From NCBI GenBank assembly GCA_964540515.1, contig CAZIMS010000001.1, positions 186,001 through 250,000 on the forward strand: a stretch of DNA of 64,000 nt, written 5' to 3'. The notes below the pieces were generated by a model. The model saw only the letters and a list, made by a program, of their open reading frames with translations. It was not told the DNA's origin and did no database searches. Below are positions 9,271 through 18,104 of the stretch, one piece after another. The position numbers and the translations under genes were made by a program. Source of the stretch: JAOAGA01 sp964540515 (lineage in GTDB: Bacteria; CALINM01). Numbering within the stretch: position 1 is the first letter of the stretch; every line of letters begins with the position of its first letter.

Positions 9271-10088
9271 TACCTAATACCCCAGTGAAGTTTTGTCCTT
9301 AATATCTCGAAATAGTTTTTTGTAGGTGCTTTAACAATAGAGGTAAAAATATTTGAATCTTTAATTATAACTTCATCTTTTTTCTTTAGTTTTATCCCTT
9401 CCTGACCATCAAGAGTAAGAAAAACATCTGCATCACTGTTAATAATAGTTTTTATCTCAGAATCACCTGATATGACAATAGGTCTATTCGTGAGTGTATG
9501 GGGACAGATAGGACAAAGTATCATACATTTCAGTTCAGGTGTTAAGATGGGGCCGCCCGCAGAAAGGCCATAGGCAGTAGAACCTGTTGGAGTAGAGATT
9601 ATTAAACCATCTGCCCGAAGGGAATATAAAAACTCATCGTTAACAAAGGTATTTATCTCTATAATTCTTGCTAAATCGCCTTTATTTATCACACAGTCAT
9701 TTAAGACAGTATCTTTTTTTAACTCCTTATCGTCTCTCAAGACCAACACATCGAGCATCATCCTTTTGGAGATCTCATAATTTCCTTTAAGATAGTAGTC
9801 TTCAAAGGCTTTAAAGGCCTCTTCAGGGGATAGTTCCGTCAAAAAACCAAGCCCCCCCATGTTAATTCCTACGATAGGAATATTGCTCCCCTTTATAGTT
9901 CTTGCCGTATGTATTAATGTTCCATCTCCTCCTATAACTACAATAAAATCACTGCCAGAAACTTCTTCTATTGAAAAGAAATTATCAAAAATTTTTGATA
10001 AAAGGTTTCTTTCCTCCAACCATTTGCTAAATTTTCTCGCATATATACGAGCCTTCTCGCTTTTCTTAGGAATAATGGCAATCTTCAT
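9270..10088 (-). CDS. nadK: NAD kinase
   Basis: 272 residues with GGDGTLIHTAR (53-62), NMGGLGFLTE and TPTGSTAYGLSAGGPI, the catalytic and substrate-binding motifs of ATP-NAD kinases, which make NADP+. It is the first gene of the nadK-recN-argA-pmbA string, and recN overlaps its stop. The ATG has no Shine-Dalgarno site; a -10-like hexamer lies 7 nt upstream (see promoter entry), so the mRNA may be leaderless. Confidence 0.96.
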   Translation of the reverse strand: MKIAIIPKKSEKARIYARKFSKWLEERNLLSKIFDNFFSIEEVSGSDFIVVIGGDGTLIHTARTIKGSNIPIVGINMGGLGFLTELSPEEAFKAFEDYYLKGNYEISKRMMLDVLVLRDDKELKKDTVLNDCVINKGDLARIIEINTFVNDEFLYSLRADGLIISTPTGSTAYGLSAGGPILTPELKCMILCPICPHTLTNRPIVISGDSEIKTIINSDADVFLTLDGQEGIKLKKKDEVIIKDSNIFTSIVKAPTKNYFEILRTKLHWGIR

Positions 10089-10095
10089 AATGAAA

Positions 10096-10124
10096 TTTGT
10101 AGCACAAAAAAAAATAAAAATGAA
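10096..10124 (-). promoter_or_regulatory. Candidate leaderless promoter of nadK operon
   Basis: On the minus strand TTCATT (10119-10124), a 17-bp spacer ending in TGC, and TACAAA (10096-10101). The -10 ends 7 nt before the nadK ATG, which would put transcription initiation at or next to the start codon. Confidence 0.5.
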
Positions 10125-10135
10125 ATAAAAAAATC

Positions 10136-10185
10136 TTGACTTAATTACTCATTTTTTTTAAAAGTATAACATAAAAATTTAGGAG
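10136..10185 (+). promoter_or_regulatory. Putative promoter and ribosome site of the Rrf2 gene
   Basis: TTGACT at 10136-10141 is a good -35 box, and TATAAC at 10165-10170 could be the -10. The gap of 23 bp is too wide for a plain sigma70 promoter, so the -10 may be the weaker TAAAAG at 10159 or the promoter may need an activator. AGGAG (10181-10185) serves the ATG at 10197. Rrf2 proteins often repress their own promoter; no clear palindrome is visible. Confidence 0.35.
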
Positions 10186-10196
10186 AAAAATAATAG

Positions 10197-10652
10197 ATGA
10201 AACTTTCAACTAAGATACGATATGGTGTACGAGCTGTTTTTGATTTAGCCTATCACTGTTCAGGTAGTACAGGACAGGTAAAAGATATAGCAGAAAGACA
10301 AGACATATCTCCACGTTATCTCGAGCAGATCTTTCATAGATTAAAAAAGGCTGGCATTGTAAAAAGCGAAAGAGGTCCAAAGGGTGGTTATACCCTTTTA
10401 AAAAACCCCTATAATATTACTATCGGTGATATATACAGAGCAACGGAAGGTCCCTTTGCCCTTGTAAGCTGCAAGAAGCCAAATTCTAAGTGCAAAAAGA
10501 TAGAAGACTGTGTTGCTCAACCCATTTGGGACATGATCTCAAGAGATGTTGAGAGAATTTTTGACAGCGTTACAATAGCCAAGCTCTGTGAGATCGCAGA
10601 GAGCTTAAAAATACCACGCGAGATAGAAAAAAAATATATGTATTTTATTTAA
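10197..10652 (+). CDS. Rrf2-family (IscR-like) transcriptional regulator
   Basis: 151 residues. The N-terminal winged helix reads MKLSTKIRYGVRAVFDLA...ISPRYLEQIFHRLKKAGIVKSERGPKGGY. Three cysteines follow in CKKPNSKCKKIEDC at the position where IscR, NsrR and CymR-like sensors hold an Fe-S cluster. That spacing suggests an iron-sulfur or NO/redox sensor, but no isc or suf gene is adjacent, so the regulon is unknown. Its 3' end overlaps the convergent oxidoreductase gene by 8 bp. Confidence 0.9.
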   Translation: MKLSTKIRYGVRAVFDLAYHCSGSTGQVKDIAERQDISPRYLEQIFHRLKKAGIVKSERGPKGGYTLLKNPYNITIGDIYRATEGPFALVSCKKPNSKCKKIEDCVAQPIWDMISRDVERIFDSVTIAKLCEIAESLKIPREIEKKYMYFI

Positions 10653-11493
10653 AGACTTTTAAAACCGCTGAGAAGTCAAGCTCCTCCTCTTTATTTTTAT
10701 AAGTTAAACCAAATAACTCTTTTGTCACGCTACCCAAGAATAGAGGTGATTTAAGCTCTCTCGCAAGGTCTTGCAAATAATGTAAATCTTTATAAATCAA
10801 GGCACTGGAAAAATGAGGAGAGAAATCTTCTTTAATTAGTTTTTCCTTCTTAGCGTTTAAAACCATTGAGTTACCAGCCCCTTTAAGAAGTATCTCTATT
10901 AAAAGCTCTCTATTTATTCCTGCCTTATCCCCTATGTTTATGGCCTCAGATATGGAAGCCATAAAAACCCCTAATAGAAGGTTGTTTATAAGTTTTATCT
11001 TTGATGCAAGACCTTCTTCCTTTACATAAAATATGTTGCTTCCTAAAATTTTGAGATAGGGCAAAGCATTATTATAGGCACCTTCTTCACCACTAACTAT
11101 AATAGTTAGATTTCCTGTTGAGGCTGGTACAACACTTCCCAGTACTGGTGCTTCTAAATAATAGCCACCTTTTTCTTTTATGCTCTTATGAAAATCCAGT
11201 ACTTTTACGTTATGATTAGTTGATGTGTCGATTATAATCTTGCCTTGAATATCTGAAGAGAGAAGACCATCTTCCATTTTTAAGACATTCTCTACAGCAT
11301 TACTATCAAAGAGATTTAAAAATACTATCTCATTTTGGTCTACTAAACTTTTTACCTTATCAATATAGGGGGCATTTACACTTTTAGCCTTCTCTCTCGT
11401 TCTATTCCATATATTAATATCAACCCCTTCTGACATCAACCTTGTTATCATTGCCCTACCTAAATTACCCAGCCCTATAAATCCTGCTTTCAT
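10645..11493 (-). CDS. NAD(P)-dependent beta-hydroxyacid dehydrogenase-family protein
   Basis: 282 residues. N-terminal Rossmann GFIGLGNLG (5-12), a DTST motif, APVLGSVVPA.TG in the substrate loop, and K in KIKLINNLL at the catalytic lysine position. This is the 3-hydroxyisobutyrate/tartronate semialdehyde/glyoxylate reductase family; the substrate cannot be told. A GGAGG site stands before the ATG. Monocistronic and convergent with the Rrf2 gene. Confidence 0.88.
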   Translation of the reverse strand: MKAGFIGLGNLGRAMITRLMSEGVDINIWNRTREKAKSVNAPYIDKVKSLVDQNEIVFLNLFDSNAVENVLKMEDGLLSSDIQGKIIIDTSTNHNVKVLDFHKSIKEKGGYYLEAPVLGSVVPASTGNLTIIVSGEEGAYNNALPYLKILGSNIFYVKEEGLASKIKLINNLLLGVFMASISEAINIGDKAGINRELLIEILLKGAGNSMVLNAKKEKLIKEDFSPHFSSALIYKDLHYLQDLARELKSPLFLGSVTKELFGLTYKNKEEELDFSAVLKVFK

Positions 11494-11530
11494 TTGTACC
11501 TCCCTAAAGATATAATAGAAAATAGTTTAT

Positions 11531-11560
11531 TTCATTAATATTAGAAAGTTAAGTTAAAAT
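11531..11560 (+). promoter_or_regulatory. Candidate leaderless promoter of the outer-membrane peptidase gene
   Basis: TTCATT (11531-11536), an 18-bp spacer and TAAAAT (11555-11560). Exactly 6 nt (ATTCCC) separate the -10 from the ATG at 11567, and there is no Shine-Dalgarno sequence. Confidence 0.5.
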
Positions 11561-11566
11561 ATTCCC

Positions 11567-14443
11567 ATGAAATACAAATTTTTTTTGTTTTTTTCTATAT
11601 TTTTTCTAATCCTACCAATCAATAGTTTTGCCTTTAAGATTGTAGATCCCTCAGATAATTATAAAGTTATAGAGACAGATAATTTTAACTTTTATTACCC
11701 ACCAAGACTTAAAAGCACTGCCTATTATTTTGCTAACCTTTCAGAATCTATTGAGAAAGAGCTAACAAAAACATTAAAACTAAAAAATTATGAAAAAACC
11801 CATGTGGTACTTCTTGACTATAGTGATAATTTAGATGGTCTATCGACAAACCTGCCTTACAACAGGATTTATCTAAATCTAACCCAACCAGATATCTTTT
11901 CCACTGTTGGTGAGTTTAATAATTATCTGCTTAATTTGTTTGTCCATGAGTACTTACATATACTTCTTTTGGATGCCCAAAAGGGATTTTCTGAAACAAC
12001 AAGATCTATCTTTGGCAAACCAGCTATACCCTTTGAAAATCCAACGGCCCTCCCTTTCTTCCTTGTAATAGCTCCGCCTAATATTTTTTTGCCTCCTTGG
12101 TATCATGAGGGTTTTTCAACTTTTGGTGAGACCTACTTCACAGGCAAGGGTAGGGGAAACTTCTCCCTAATAGATTCCTATTTTAGAGCCTCAATTAAGG
12201 ATAATAAACTATTAAAAATAGACGAGATAAATGGAGATATAGGCAGATATCCCTATGGCCATGCCCCCTACTGGTGGGGACAAAAGGTCTTTGAGTATAT
12301 AGAGAAAAAATATGGTATTGAAAAGATTGGAGAGCTCATAGAAGACCACTCAAGCAGGTTCCCCTATTTTATAAACGCTGTTCCCCTTAGAAAATTTAAT
12401 AAAAACTATTTGGAAATCTATAATAGTGCAATAACTGAAGAGCTAGATAGACAAAAAAGAAATATTGATATACTAACCTCTTCCTCTCTAACAGTCTTTG
12501 AGCCTCTTTCATTGAACTATGAAAGTATAAACTCCTTTGCCTTCTCGGGAGATAATAAACTACTTGCTATTGATGCCTTCGATCCTCACTCAGGCAATAG
12601 GCTTGTAGTCTACAAATTACCAAACTATGAAAAGGTTCTTGACATAAAAAAACAACCCTCCTGTGGTAGCCTTATTTTTTCTAAAGATAGTAAAAAGATA
12701 TATTTTACCCAGCTTATATTCAAAGATATCACAAAGAGACAGCAAGACATATTTGAGCTTAATTTAGAAGATAAAAATATAAAAAAACTAACAACTAACT
12801 TGCGTGTAAAAGATCTTTCTTACGATGAGCATAATGATGTATTTATAGGTATACAAAGAGAAAGCATAGTAGAAAATTTGGTTATCTTAGATAAAAATTT
12901 CTCTGTAGAAAAGCTTACAGATTATAAAGAGAGCTATCTTTTGTCCCATCCAAGTCTCTCAAGGGATAACGAAAAGATTGTCTATATAAAAAAAGAGCTC
13001 AAAGGCACCTACTTTATTACCCTCTATAACAGAAAAAACAAAAACATCGTTGAGATATATAAAAGCAATGAACAGTTAGCATTTCCTTTTTTCTCGGAGG
13101 ATAGTAAAAAAATCCTATTTGTAACGGATAGAAGTGGTGTCTTTAATTTGGCAGAGATTGATCTTGATAAAGGAGATGTAAATATCTTAACAAACCATTT
13201 TTATGGTATATTAAAACCCATTTATAAAGAAGACTTTTTATATTTTCTTTATCCTAAAAGTAGTGGTTATGGTTTGGGAAGAACCAAAAAAGCATCTATC
13301 TACCCCCAAACTCCTGCTGTAATCAACAAAATTAGTTACCCTAATAGATTAGAGATTAAAGAGTCAAATAAAGAGTTTATAGAAAAAAGCTATAGCCCTA
13401 CTGAAACACTTATGCCAAGATTTTTTCTCCCCAATATCTTTTCAGACCATGAAGGAACTGTTCTTGGCATCTTTACAGCTAATCAAGACGTATTAGGAAA
13501 ACATACCTATTTTTTAGAGATCGCCTATGGTCTTTTGAGCTTTGATTTATATTATAAGCTTTCCTATGTAAATGAGTCATATAAACCCTCTATTAAGCTT
13601 TTGAGTTATTCCCAGCCAGTCTTATATTATAATTTCTATAGAATTGCTGATTTTTGGGAAAGAGAAAGTGCTCTTGACTTATTCTTCGACTTTAAGTTGC
13701 CCCTTCCTAAGTCTCCAAAGCTAAAATTAGGTCTACATTTAGAAGATAAATCCCCTCTCTCAGAACTTTATAACAGCTCTTTCTTTGGAATACCTATATT
13801 TAAAGGACAAAAAAACTATCTCTATCTAACTTTTTCCTATGGTAGACTTACAAAGGCACCTCTTTCTTTAGGGTTAGAGTCAGGTTACAAATTAGAGTTA
13901 ACCTATAATAAATACCTTGACTTATTAGGTTCTGACATTAAAGGTTATGAGTTATTATTATCTCTAGATAAATACTTTCAGATAGGTGAGATAGTTAACC
14001 ACAGAACTTTCTATCTTGATTTTAATGTTGGCTACTCTAAAGAGACTAAGACAGCCCAAAACGCCTTTTCTCTTGGTGGTATACCTTCAATCACAAACCC
14101 ATTTTATCTAAGAGGTTATCCACACAACTTTCTTACAGGATCATATATATCAACTTTAACATTTGAATATAAAAATCCCCTATCATATATATTCAGAGGT
14201 CCTGACACAAAACCTATCTTCCTTGAGAAGTTATATAATGTTATCTTTACTGACATGGGAAATGTTTGGAGTGACCATAGCTCTTTTAAATTTAATGAGA
14301 TTAGGCAAAGTATCGGCTTGGAGATTAGAGCCGATGCTACAATAGGATACTGGGCAAAGATAACCCCTATATTAGGCATTGCTCGAGGACTTAACAAAGA
14401 TGGGGCAACACAGTTATATTTTAATATAATATCAAACTTTTAG
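11567..14443 (+). CDS. Outer-membrane protein: gluzincin-like peptidase, beta-propeller, surface-antigen barrel
   Basis: 958 residues with a signal peptide (about 22 residues). Residues 127-131 are HEYLH and E181 in WYHEGFSTFGE is in the right place for the third zinc ligand, giving a peptidase-MA/gluzincin-like domain at roughly 30-300. Residues about 310-580 hold repeated TolB/WD40-type blades (for example FSKDSKKIYF, FSEDSKKILFVTDRSG). The last 330 residues are a beta-barrel of the Omp85/Bac_surface_Ag type: SLGGIPSITNPFYLRGYP matches the family's lid-lock region, and the protein ends in aromatic ISNF. It is probably anchored in the outer membrane with a periplasmic protease-propeller. Related domain combinations occur in other diderms, but the role is unknown. 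No Shine-Dalgarno; possible leaderless start. Confidence 0.82.
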   Translation: MKYKFFLFFSIFFLILPINSFAFKIVDPSDNYKVIETDNFNFYYPPRLKSTAYYFANLSESIEKELTKTLKLKNYEKTHVVLLDYSDNLDGLSTNLPYNRIYLNLTQPDIFSTVGEFNNYLLNLFVHEYLHILLLDAQKGFSETTRSIFGKPAIPFENPTALPFFLVIAPPNIFLPPWYHEGFSTFGETYFTGKGRGNFSLIDSYFRASIKDNKLLKIDEINGDIGRYPYGHAPYWWGQKVFEYIEKKYGIEKIGELIEDHSSRFPYFINAVPLRKFNKNYLEIYNSAITEELDRQKRNIDILTSSSLTVFEPLSLNYESINSFAFSGDNKLLAIDAFDPHSGNRLVVYKLPNYEKVLDIKKQPSCGSLIFSKDSKKIYFTQLIFKDITKRQQDIFELNLEDKNIKKLTTNLRVKDLSYDEHNDVFIGIQRESIVENLVILDKNFSVEKLTDYKESYLLSHPSLSRDNEKIVYIKKELKGTYFITLYNRKNKNIVEIYKSNEQLAFPFFSEDSKKILFVTDRSGVFNLAEIDLDKGDVNILTNHFYGILKPIYKEDFLYFLYPKSSGYGLGRTKKASIYPQTPAVINKISYPNRLEIKESNKEFIEKSYSPTETLMPRFFLPNIFSDHEGTVLGIFTANQDVLGKHTYFLEIAYGLLSFDLYYKLSYVNESYKPSIKLLSYSQPVLYYNFYRIADFWERESALDLFFDFKLPLPKSPKLKLGLHLEDKSPLSELYNSSFFGIPIFKGQKNYLYLTFSYGRLTKAPLSLGLESGYKLELTYNKYLDLLGSDIKGYELLLSLDKYFQIGEIVNHRTFYLDFNVGYSKETKTAQNAFSLGGIPSITNPFYLRGYPHNFLTGSYISTLTFEYKNPLSYIFRGPDTKPIFLEKLYNVIFTDMGNVWSDHSSFKFNEIRQSIGLEIRADATIGYWAKITPILGIARGLNKDGATQLYFNIISNF

Positions 14444-14452
14444 GATGGTTAT

Positions 14453-15400
14453 ATGAATATACTTGTAGTAGGTCTTGGGGCTATAGGTACCGTTTTTGCC
14501 ACATTTCTTAAATCAGCAGGTCATAGTGTATATGGGTTGACAAAAGAAAAATACCTGAAGATATTAAAAAAGGGGTTAACTGTTACAGGAATATTTGGTG
14601 ATAGGAAGGTTTTACTCGATGACGTAGTAGAAAGTCCTCAAGCTCTTTCAAATATAAACTTTGACCTTATTATTATCGCTGTAAAATCCTTTGATACAGA
14701 GAAAGCCATAAGTGATATAAAAGGACTAATGGCAAAGGATAGCTTCCTCTTGACTGCTCAAAACGGTTATGGTAATTACGAAACCGCTGGAAGAATATTA
14801 GGCTTTGATAAAGTAATACTTGGAAGAGTAATCTTTGGCTCCCGACTTATTGAGCATGGTTCAGCTGAAGTTACTGTAATTGCTGATGATGTAATTATTG
14901 GAAACCCCCACAGACTGATAGACGAGGGAATCTTGAAAAACATTGCCCAGATGATTAATGAAGCTGGCATCCCCACTTCATATTCCGATAGGGTCTATCA
15001 GATATTGTGGGATAAAATACTTTATAACTGTGCCTTAAACCCCTTAGGAGCCCTTTTAAGGTGCAACTACGGCAAGTTAGCAGAGGATGAAAATGCAAGA
15101 AAAGTAATGAATAAGATCATTGAAGAGATCTTTTACGTAACCAAAGCCAACAATATAGAACTAAACTGGCAAAATAAGGATGATTATATTAAACACTTTT
15201 ATGAAAAACTAATACCACCAACAAGAGAGCACTTCCCTTCTATGTATTATGATATAATCTCAAACAAAAGAACTGAGATTGATGCTTTAAACGGTGCTAT
15301 TGTCAAACTTGCCAACGTAAAGAATATACTTGCTCCAACAAATGAAGATATAACACTATTAATTAAGGCTATAGAAAAAATAAAAAAGGAAGAGAGATGA
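14453..15400 (+). CDS. panE: 2-dehydropantoate 2-reductase family (PanE/ApbA)
   Basis: 315 residues. Rossmann motif VVGLGAIGTVFA at the N-terminus, AVKSFDTEKA in the NADPH domain, and a C-terminal ApbA domain with WDKILYNCALNPLGALL carrying the catalytic lysine. It reduces ketopantoate to pantoate in coenzyme A synthesis, although some family members act on other 2-keto acids. It lies 9 bp after the outer-membrane peptidase gene, and its stop overlaps the ATPase start (ATGA). Confidence 0.87.
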   Translation: MNILVVGLGAIGTVFATFLKSAGHSVYGLTKEKYLKILKKGLTVTGIFGDRKVLLDDVVESPQALSNINFDLIIIAVKSFDTEKAISDIKGLMAKDSFLLTAQNGYGNYETAGRILGFDKVILGRVIFGSRLIEHGSAEVTVIADDVIIGNPHRLIDEGILKNIAQMINEAGIPTSYSDRVYQILWDKILYNCALNPLGALLRCNYGKLAEDENARKVMNKIIEEIFYVTKANNIELNWQNKDDYIKHFYEKLIPPTREHFPSMYYDIISNKRTEIDALNGAIVKLANVKNILAPTNEDITLLIKAIEKIKKEER

Positions 15401-18039
15401 GAATGAACTGGTATACAAAAGAGATAGAAGAGATTTATCAAACCTTAAATAGCACTTCTTACGGTCTATCCTATGCAGAGGCCAAAAGGCGTCTTGAAGA
15501 GGATGGTTTAAACGAGCTAAAGGCAAAGAAGAGAAAGACGCCTCTAATAATGATCTTAAACCAGTTTAAAGATCTACTAATAATTATTCTTATTATTTCT
15601 GCAATCATAGCTGGCACCTTAGGAAAGCCCATAGACTCTCTTGCTATACTTGCCATCGTAGTTCTTAACGCAATAATAGGTTTTCTTCAGGAATATAAAG
15701 CAGAACGGGCAATTGAAGCACTAAAAAAGCTTTCTACACCCTTTACCACCGTAATAAGAGAAGGAAAAGCAACAACAATCCCTGCTAATGAGCTTGTGAC
15801 AGGAGATATTGTACTACTCGAAGCAGGGCAGATAGTACCTGCCGATATAAGATTAATTGAATCAGCGAACCTTAAGATTGATGAATCTATATTAACAGGA
15901 GAGTCAGTACCTGTTGAAAAAGATATAAGAAAGCTATCGGAGATAGATCTACCTCTTGGAGACAGAAAAAATATGGTCTATCAAGGTACGATAATCACCT
16001 ATGGCAGAGGAAAAGGGATAGTTGTTGCCACAGCAATGAATACAGAGATGGGTAAGATAGCCTCTCTTTTACAAGAAGATATTGACACAAAAACACCTCT
16101 TCAGCAAAGACTTAATGTTTTCAGTAAAAAATTAGCTGTTGTAATACTTATAATCTCTGCCATAGTCTTTTTAGCAGGCATAATAAGGGGTGAAGAGATT
16201 GTTTTTATGCTTCTTACGGCTATAAGCTTAGCTGTTGCTGCGATACCAGAGGCTCTGCCTGCAGTAATCACCATTACCCTTGCTCTTGGTGCAAAAAAAT
16301 TAGTAAAACAAAAGGCTTTGATAAGAAAACTACCTGCTGTAGAGACCTTAGGTTCTATTACCTATATATGTTCTGATAAGACAGGTACCCTTACTTTAAA
16401 TAAGATGACGGTAGAAGAAATCTACACTAATAACAAAATCTTCCTTACCAATGAAATAGAGCCTTCTTTTGCGCAAAGGGATTTAAAAAATTTTTTTATA
16501 GCAATGGCTCTCTGCAATGATACAAATAAAAACAGTGAGAATAAGATAATAGGAGACCCTACGGAGACAGCCATCTATGAGTTGGCTGAAAAGAAGGGCT
16601 TTTCAAAGGATGATTTTGAAAAAATTCTACCAAGAGTTTATGAAATTCCCTTTGACTCTGATAGAAAAACCATGACAACTATCCACGAAGATAAAGAAGG
16701 TCTATTTAACGGAAAGACTGTAGCGATTACCAAGGGAGCAATTGAGGTCATACTTTCTAAGGCAAAAAACATCTTGATAGACAATGAACTAAGAATTATA
16801 GATCAAGAGGCTATACACCGAACTATAGAAAAGATGGCAGGAGATGGATTAAGGATTCTTGCTTTTGGGATTAAGCTTTTTGATAGTTTTCCTGATGACA
16901 CCTCCCCCGAGTACATAGAAAAGGATCTCACTATACTTGGTTTAATTGGACTTTTAGATCCACCACGAGATGAGGCAAAAACAGCCGTATCTTTGTGTAA
17001 AAAGGCAGGTATAACTCCTGTCATGATAACAGGCGATCATCCCATCACTGCAATGGTTATATCAAAAAGATTAGGAATTTTGTCGGAGACAGACAAAGAT
17101 ACAAAGTGTGTAATTACTGGTAGAGAGTTAGAGAGACTACCATTAGAGGAGTTTGAAGAGCGAGTTGAAAAGATAAGGGTCTACGCAAGGGTTGCGCCTG
17201 AACAGAAGCTAAAGATTGTAAAAGCATTAAAAGATAAAGGGCAATATGTGGCTATGACTGGAGACGGAGTAAATGACGCGCCAGCCTTAAAATATGCAGA
17301 TATTGGTGTTGCAATGGGGATAACTGGAACGGATGTGTCAAAAGAATCTGCCTCAATGATACTTCTTGATGATAACTTTGCTACCATTGTAAAGGCAGTT
17401 AAAGAAGGAAGAAGGATTTTTGATAACATACTTAAGTTCATCGTCTATTCCATGACCTCTAACGCAGGAACATTATGGGCAATATTTCTTGCCCCCTTTT
17501 TTGGATTGCCTCTTCCATTACTCCCTATACAGATTTTGTGGATGAACCTCCTTACCGATAGCCTGCCTGGTCTTTCTTTAACGGCAGAAGTCCCTGAACC
17601 CAATATTATGGAAAGACCACCGAGAGACCCTAAGGAGGGTATTTTCTCTCAGGGAAGGGGCCTTTTTATCTTAAAATATGGGTTATTAATAGGGATATCA
17701 ACTCTTTTATTTATGTACTTCGCTAAAATAAATGATTTAAAATGGCAGACAATGATTTTTACTGCCCTTGTAATTGGCAGGATGTCTGTTGTTATTAGCG
17801 TAAGGTCTTTTATTGACTCCGTTTTTAAAATCGGTTTCTTTTCAAATAAGGCTTTAATATTGTCCATCTTGTTAACTATTACATTACAACTCTTAATTGT
17901 TTATGTACCTGCCTTTAATCATATATTTCACACCGAGCCCTTAAGCTTAAAAGAGCTTAAGTATACTCTTGCTTTAGCATCTATAGTCTTTATTGCTACA
18001 GAGCTTGAAAAATTAATAAAAAAGGGAAAAAAAAGATAA
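15397..18039 (+). CDS. P-type cation-transporting ATPase, type IIA (Ca2+-ATPase-like)
   Basis: 880 residues. Visible in order are the N-terminal cation-ATPase domain, the actuator motif LTGESVPVEKD, the helix 4 motif PEALPAVITITLALGA typical of calcium pumps, the phosphorylation site CSDKTGTLT (D327), TGDHPITA and VAMTGDGVNDAPALK in the P domain, and ten helices. In family members this exports Ca2+ at the cost of ATP; Mn2+ or Na+ are possible. Two Met codons (15397, 15403) are in frame; the first overlaps the panE stop and both are served by AAGGAAGAG. Confidence 0.93.
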   Translation: MRMNWYTKEIEEIYQTLNSTSYGLSYAEAKRRLEEDGLNELKAKKRKTPLIMILNQFKDLLIIILIISAIIAGTLGKPIDSLAILAIVVLNAIIGFLQEYKAERAIEALKKLSTPFTTVIREGKATTIPANELVTGDIVLLEAGQIVPADIRLIESANLKIDESILTGESVPVEKDIRKLSEIDLPLGDRKNMVYQGTIITYGRGKGIVVATAMNTEMGKIASLLQEDIDTKTPLQQRLNVFSKKLAVVILIISAIVFLAGIIRGEEIVFMLLTAISLAVAAIPEALPAVITITLALGAKKLVKQKALIRKLPAVETLGSITYICSDKTGTLTLNKMTVEEIYTNNKIFLTNEIEPSFAQRDLKNFFIAMALCNDTNKNSENKIIGDPTETAIYELAEKKGFSKDDFEKILPRVYEIPFDSDRKTMTTIHEDKEGLFNGKTVAITKGAIEVILSKAKNILIDNELRIIDQEAIHRTIEKMAGDGLRILAFGIKLFDSFPDDTSPEYIEKDLTILGLIGLLDPPRDEAKTAVSLCKKAGITPVMITGDHPITAMVISKRLGILSETDKDTKCVITGRELERLPLEEFEERVEKIRVYARVAPEQKLKIVKALKDKGQYVAMTGDGVNDAPALKYADIGVAMGITGTDVSKESASMILLDDNFATIVKAVKEGRRIFDNILKFIVYSMTSNAGTLWAIFLAPFFGLPLPLLPIQILWMNLLTDSLPGLSLTAEVPEPNIMERPPRDPKEGIFSQGRGLFILKYGLLIGISTLLFMYFAKINDLKWQTMIFTALVIGRMSVVISVRSFIDSVFKIGFFSNKALILSILLTITLQLLIVYVPAFNHIFHTEPLSLKELKYTLALASIVFIATELEKLIKKGKKR

Positions 18040-18051
18040 AAAATTTAAGGC

Positions 18052-18078
18052 TTGCAGTTGATTTTTTTATGATATAAT
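18052..18078 (+). promoter_or_regulatory. Promoter of the trp operon, extended -10
   Basis: TTGCAG (18052-18057), 15 bp, then TATAAT (18073-18078) preceded by TGA, an extended -10. Transcription would start near 18085, leaving only about 20 nt before the trpE start region. That is too short for a peptide-type attenuator, and none is seen. Confidence 0.7.
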
Positions 18079-18104
18079 CTCTCAATTAATTACAGGGGGC
18101 TTAT

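Noticed and set aside
18079..18104. Trp leader peptide or T-box ahead of trpE
   Set aside because: The predicted leader is only about 20 nt, with no Trp codons or terminator stem.
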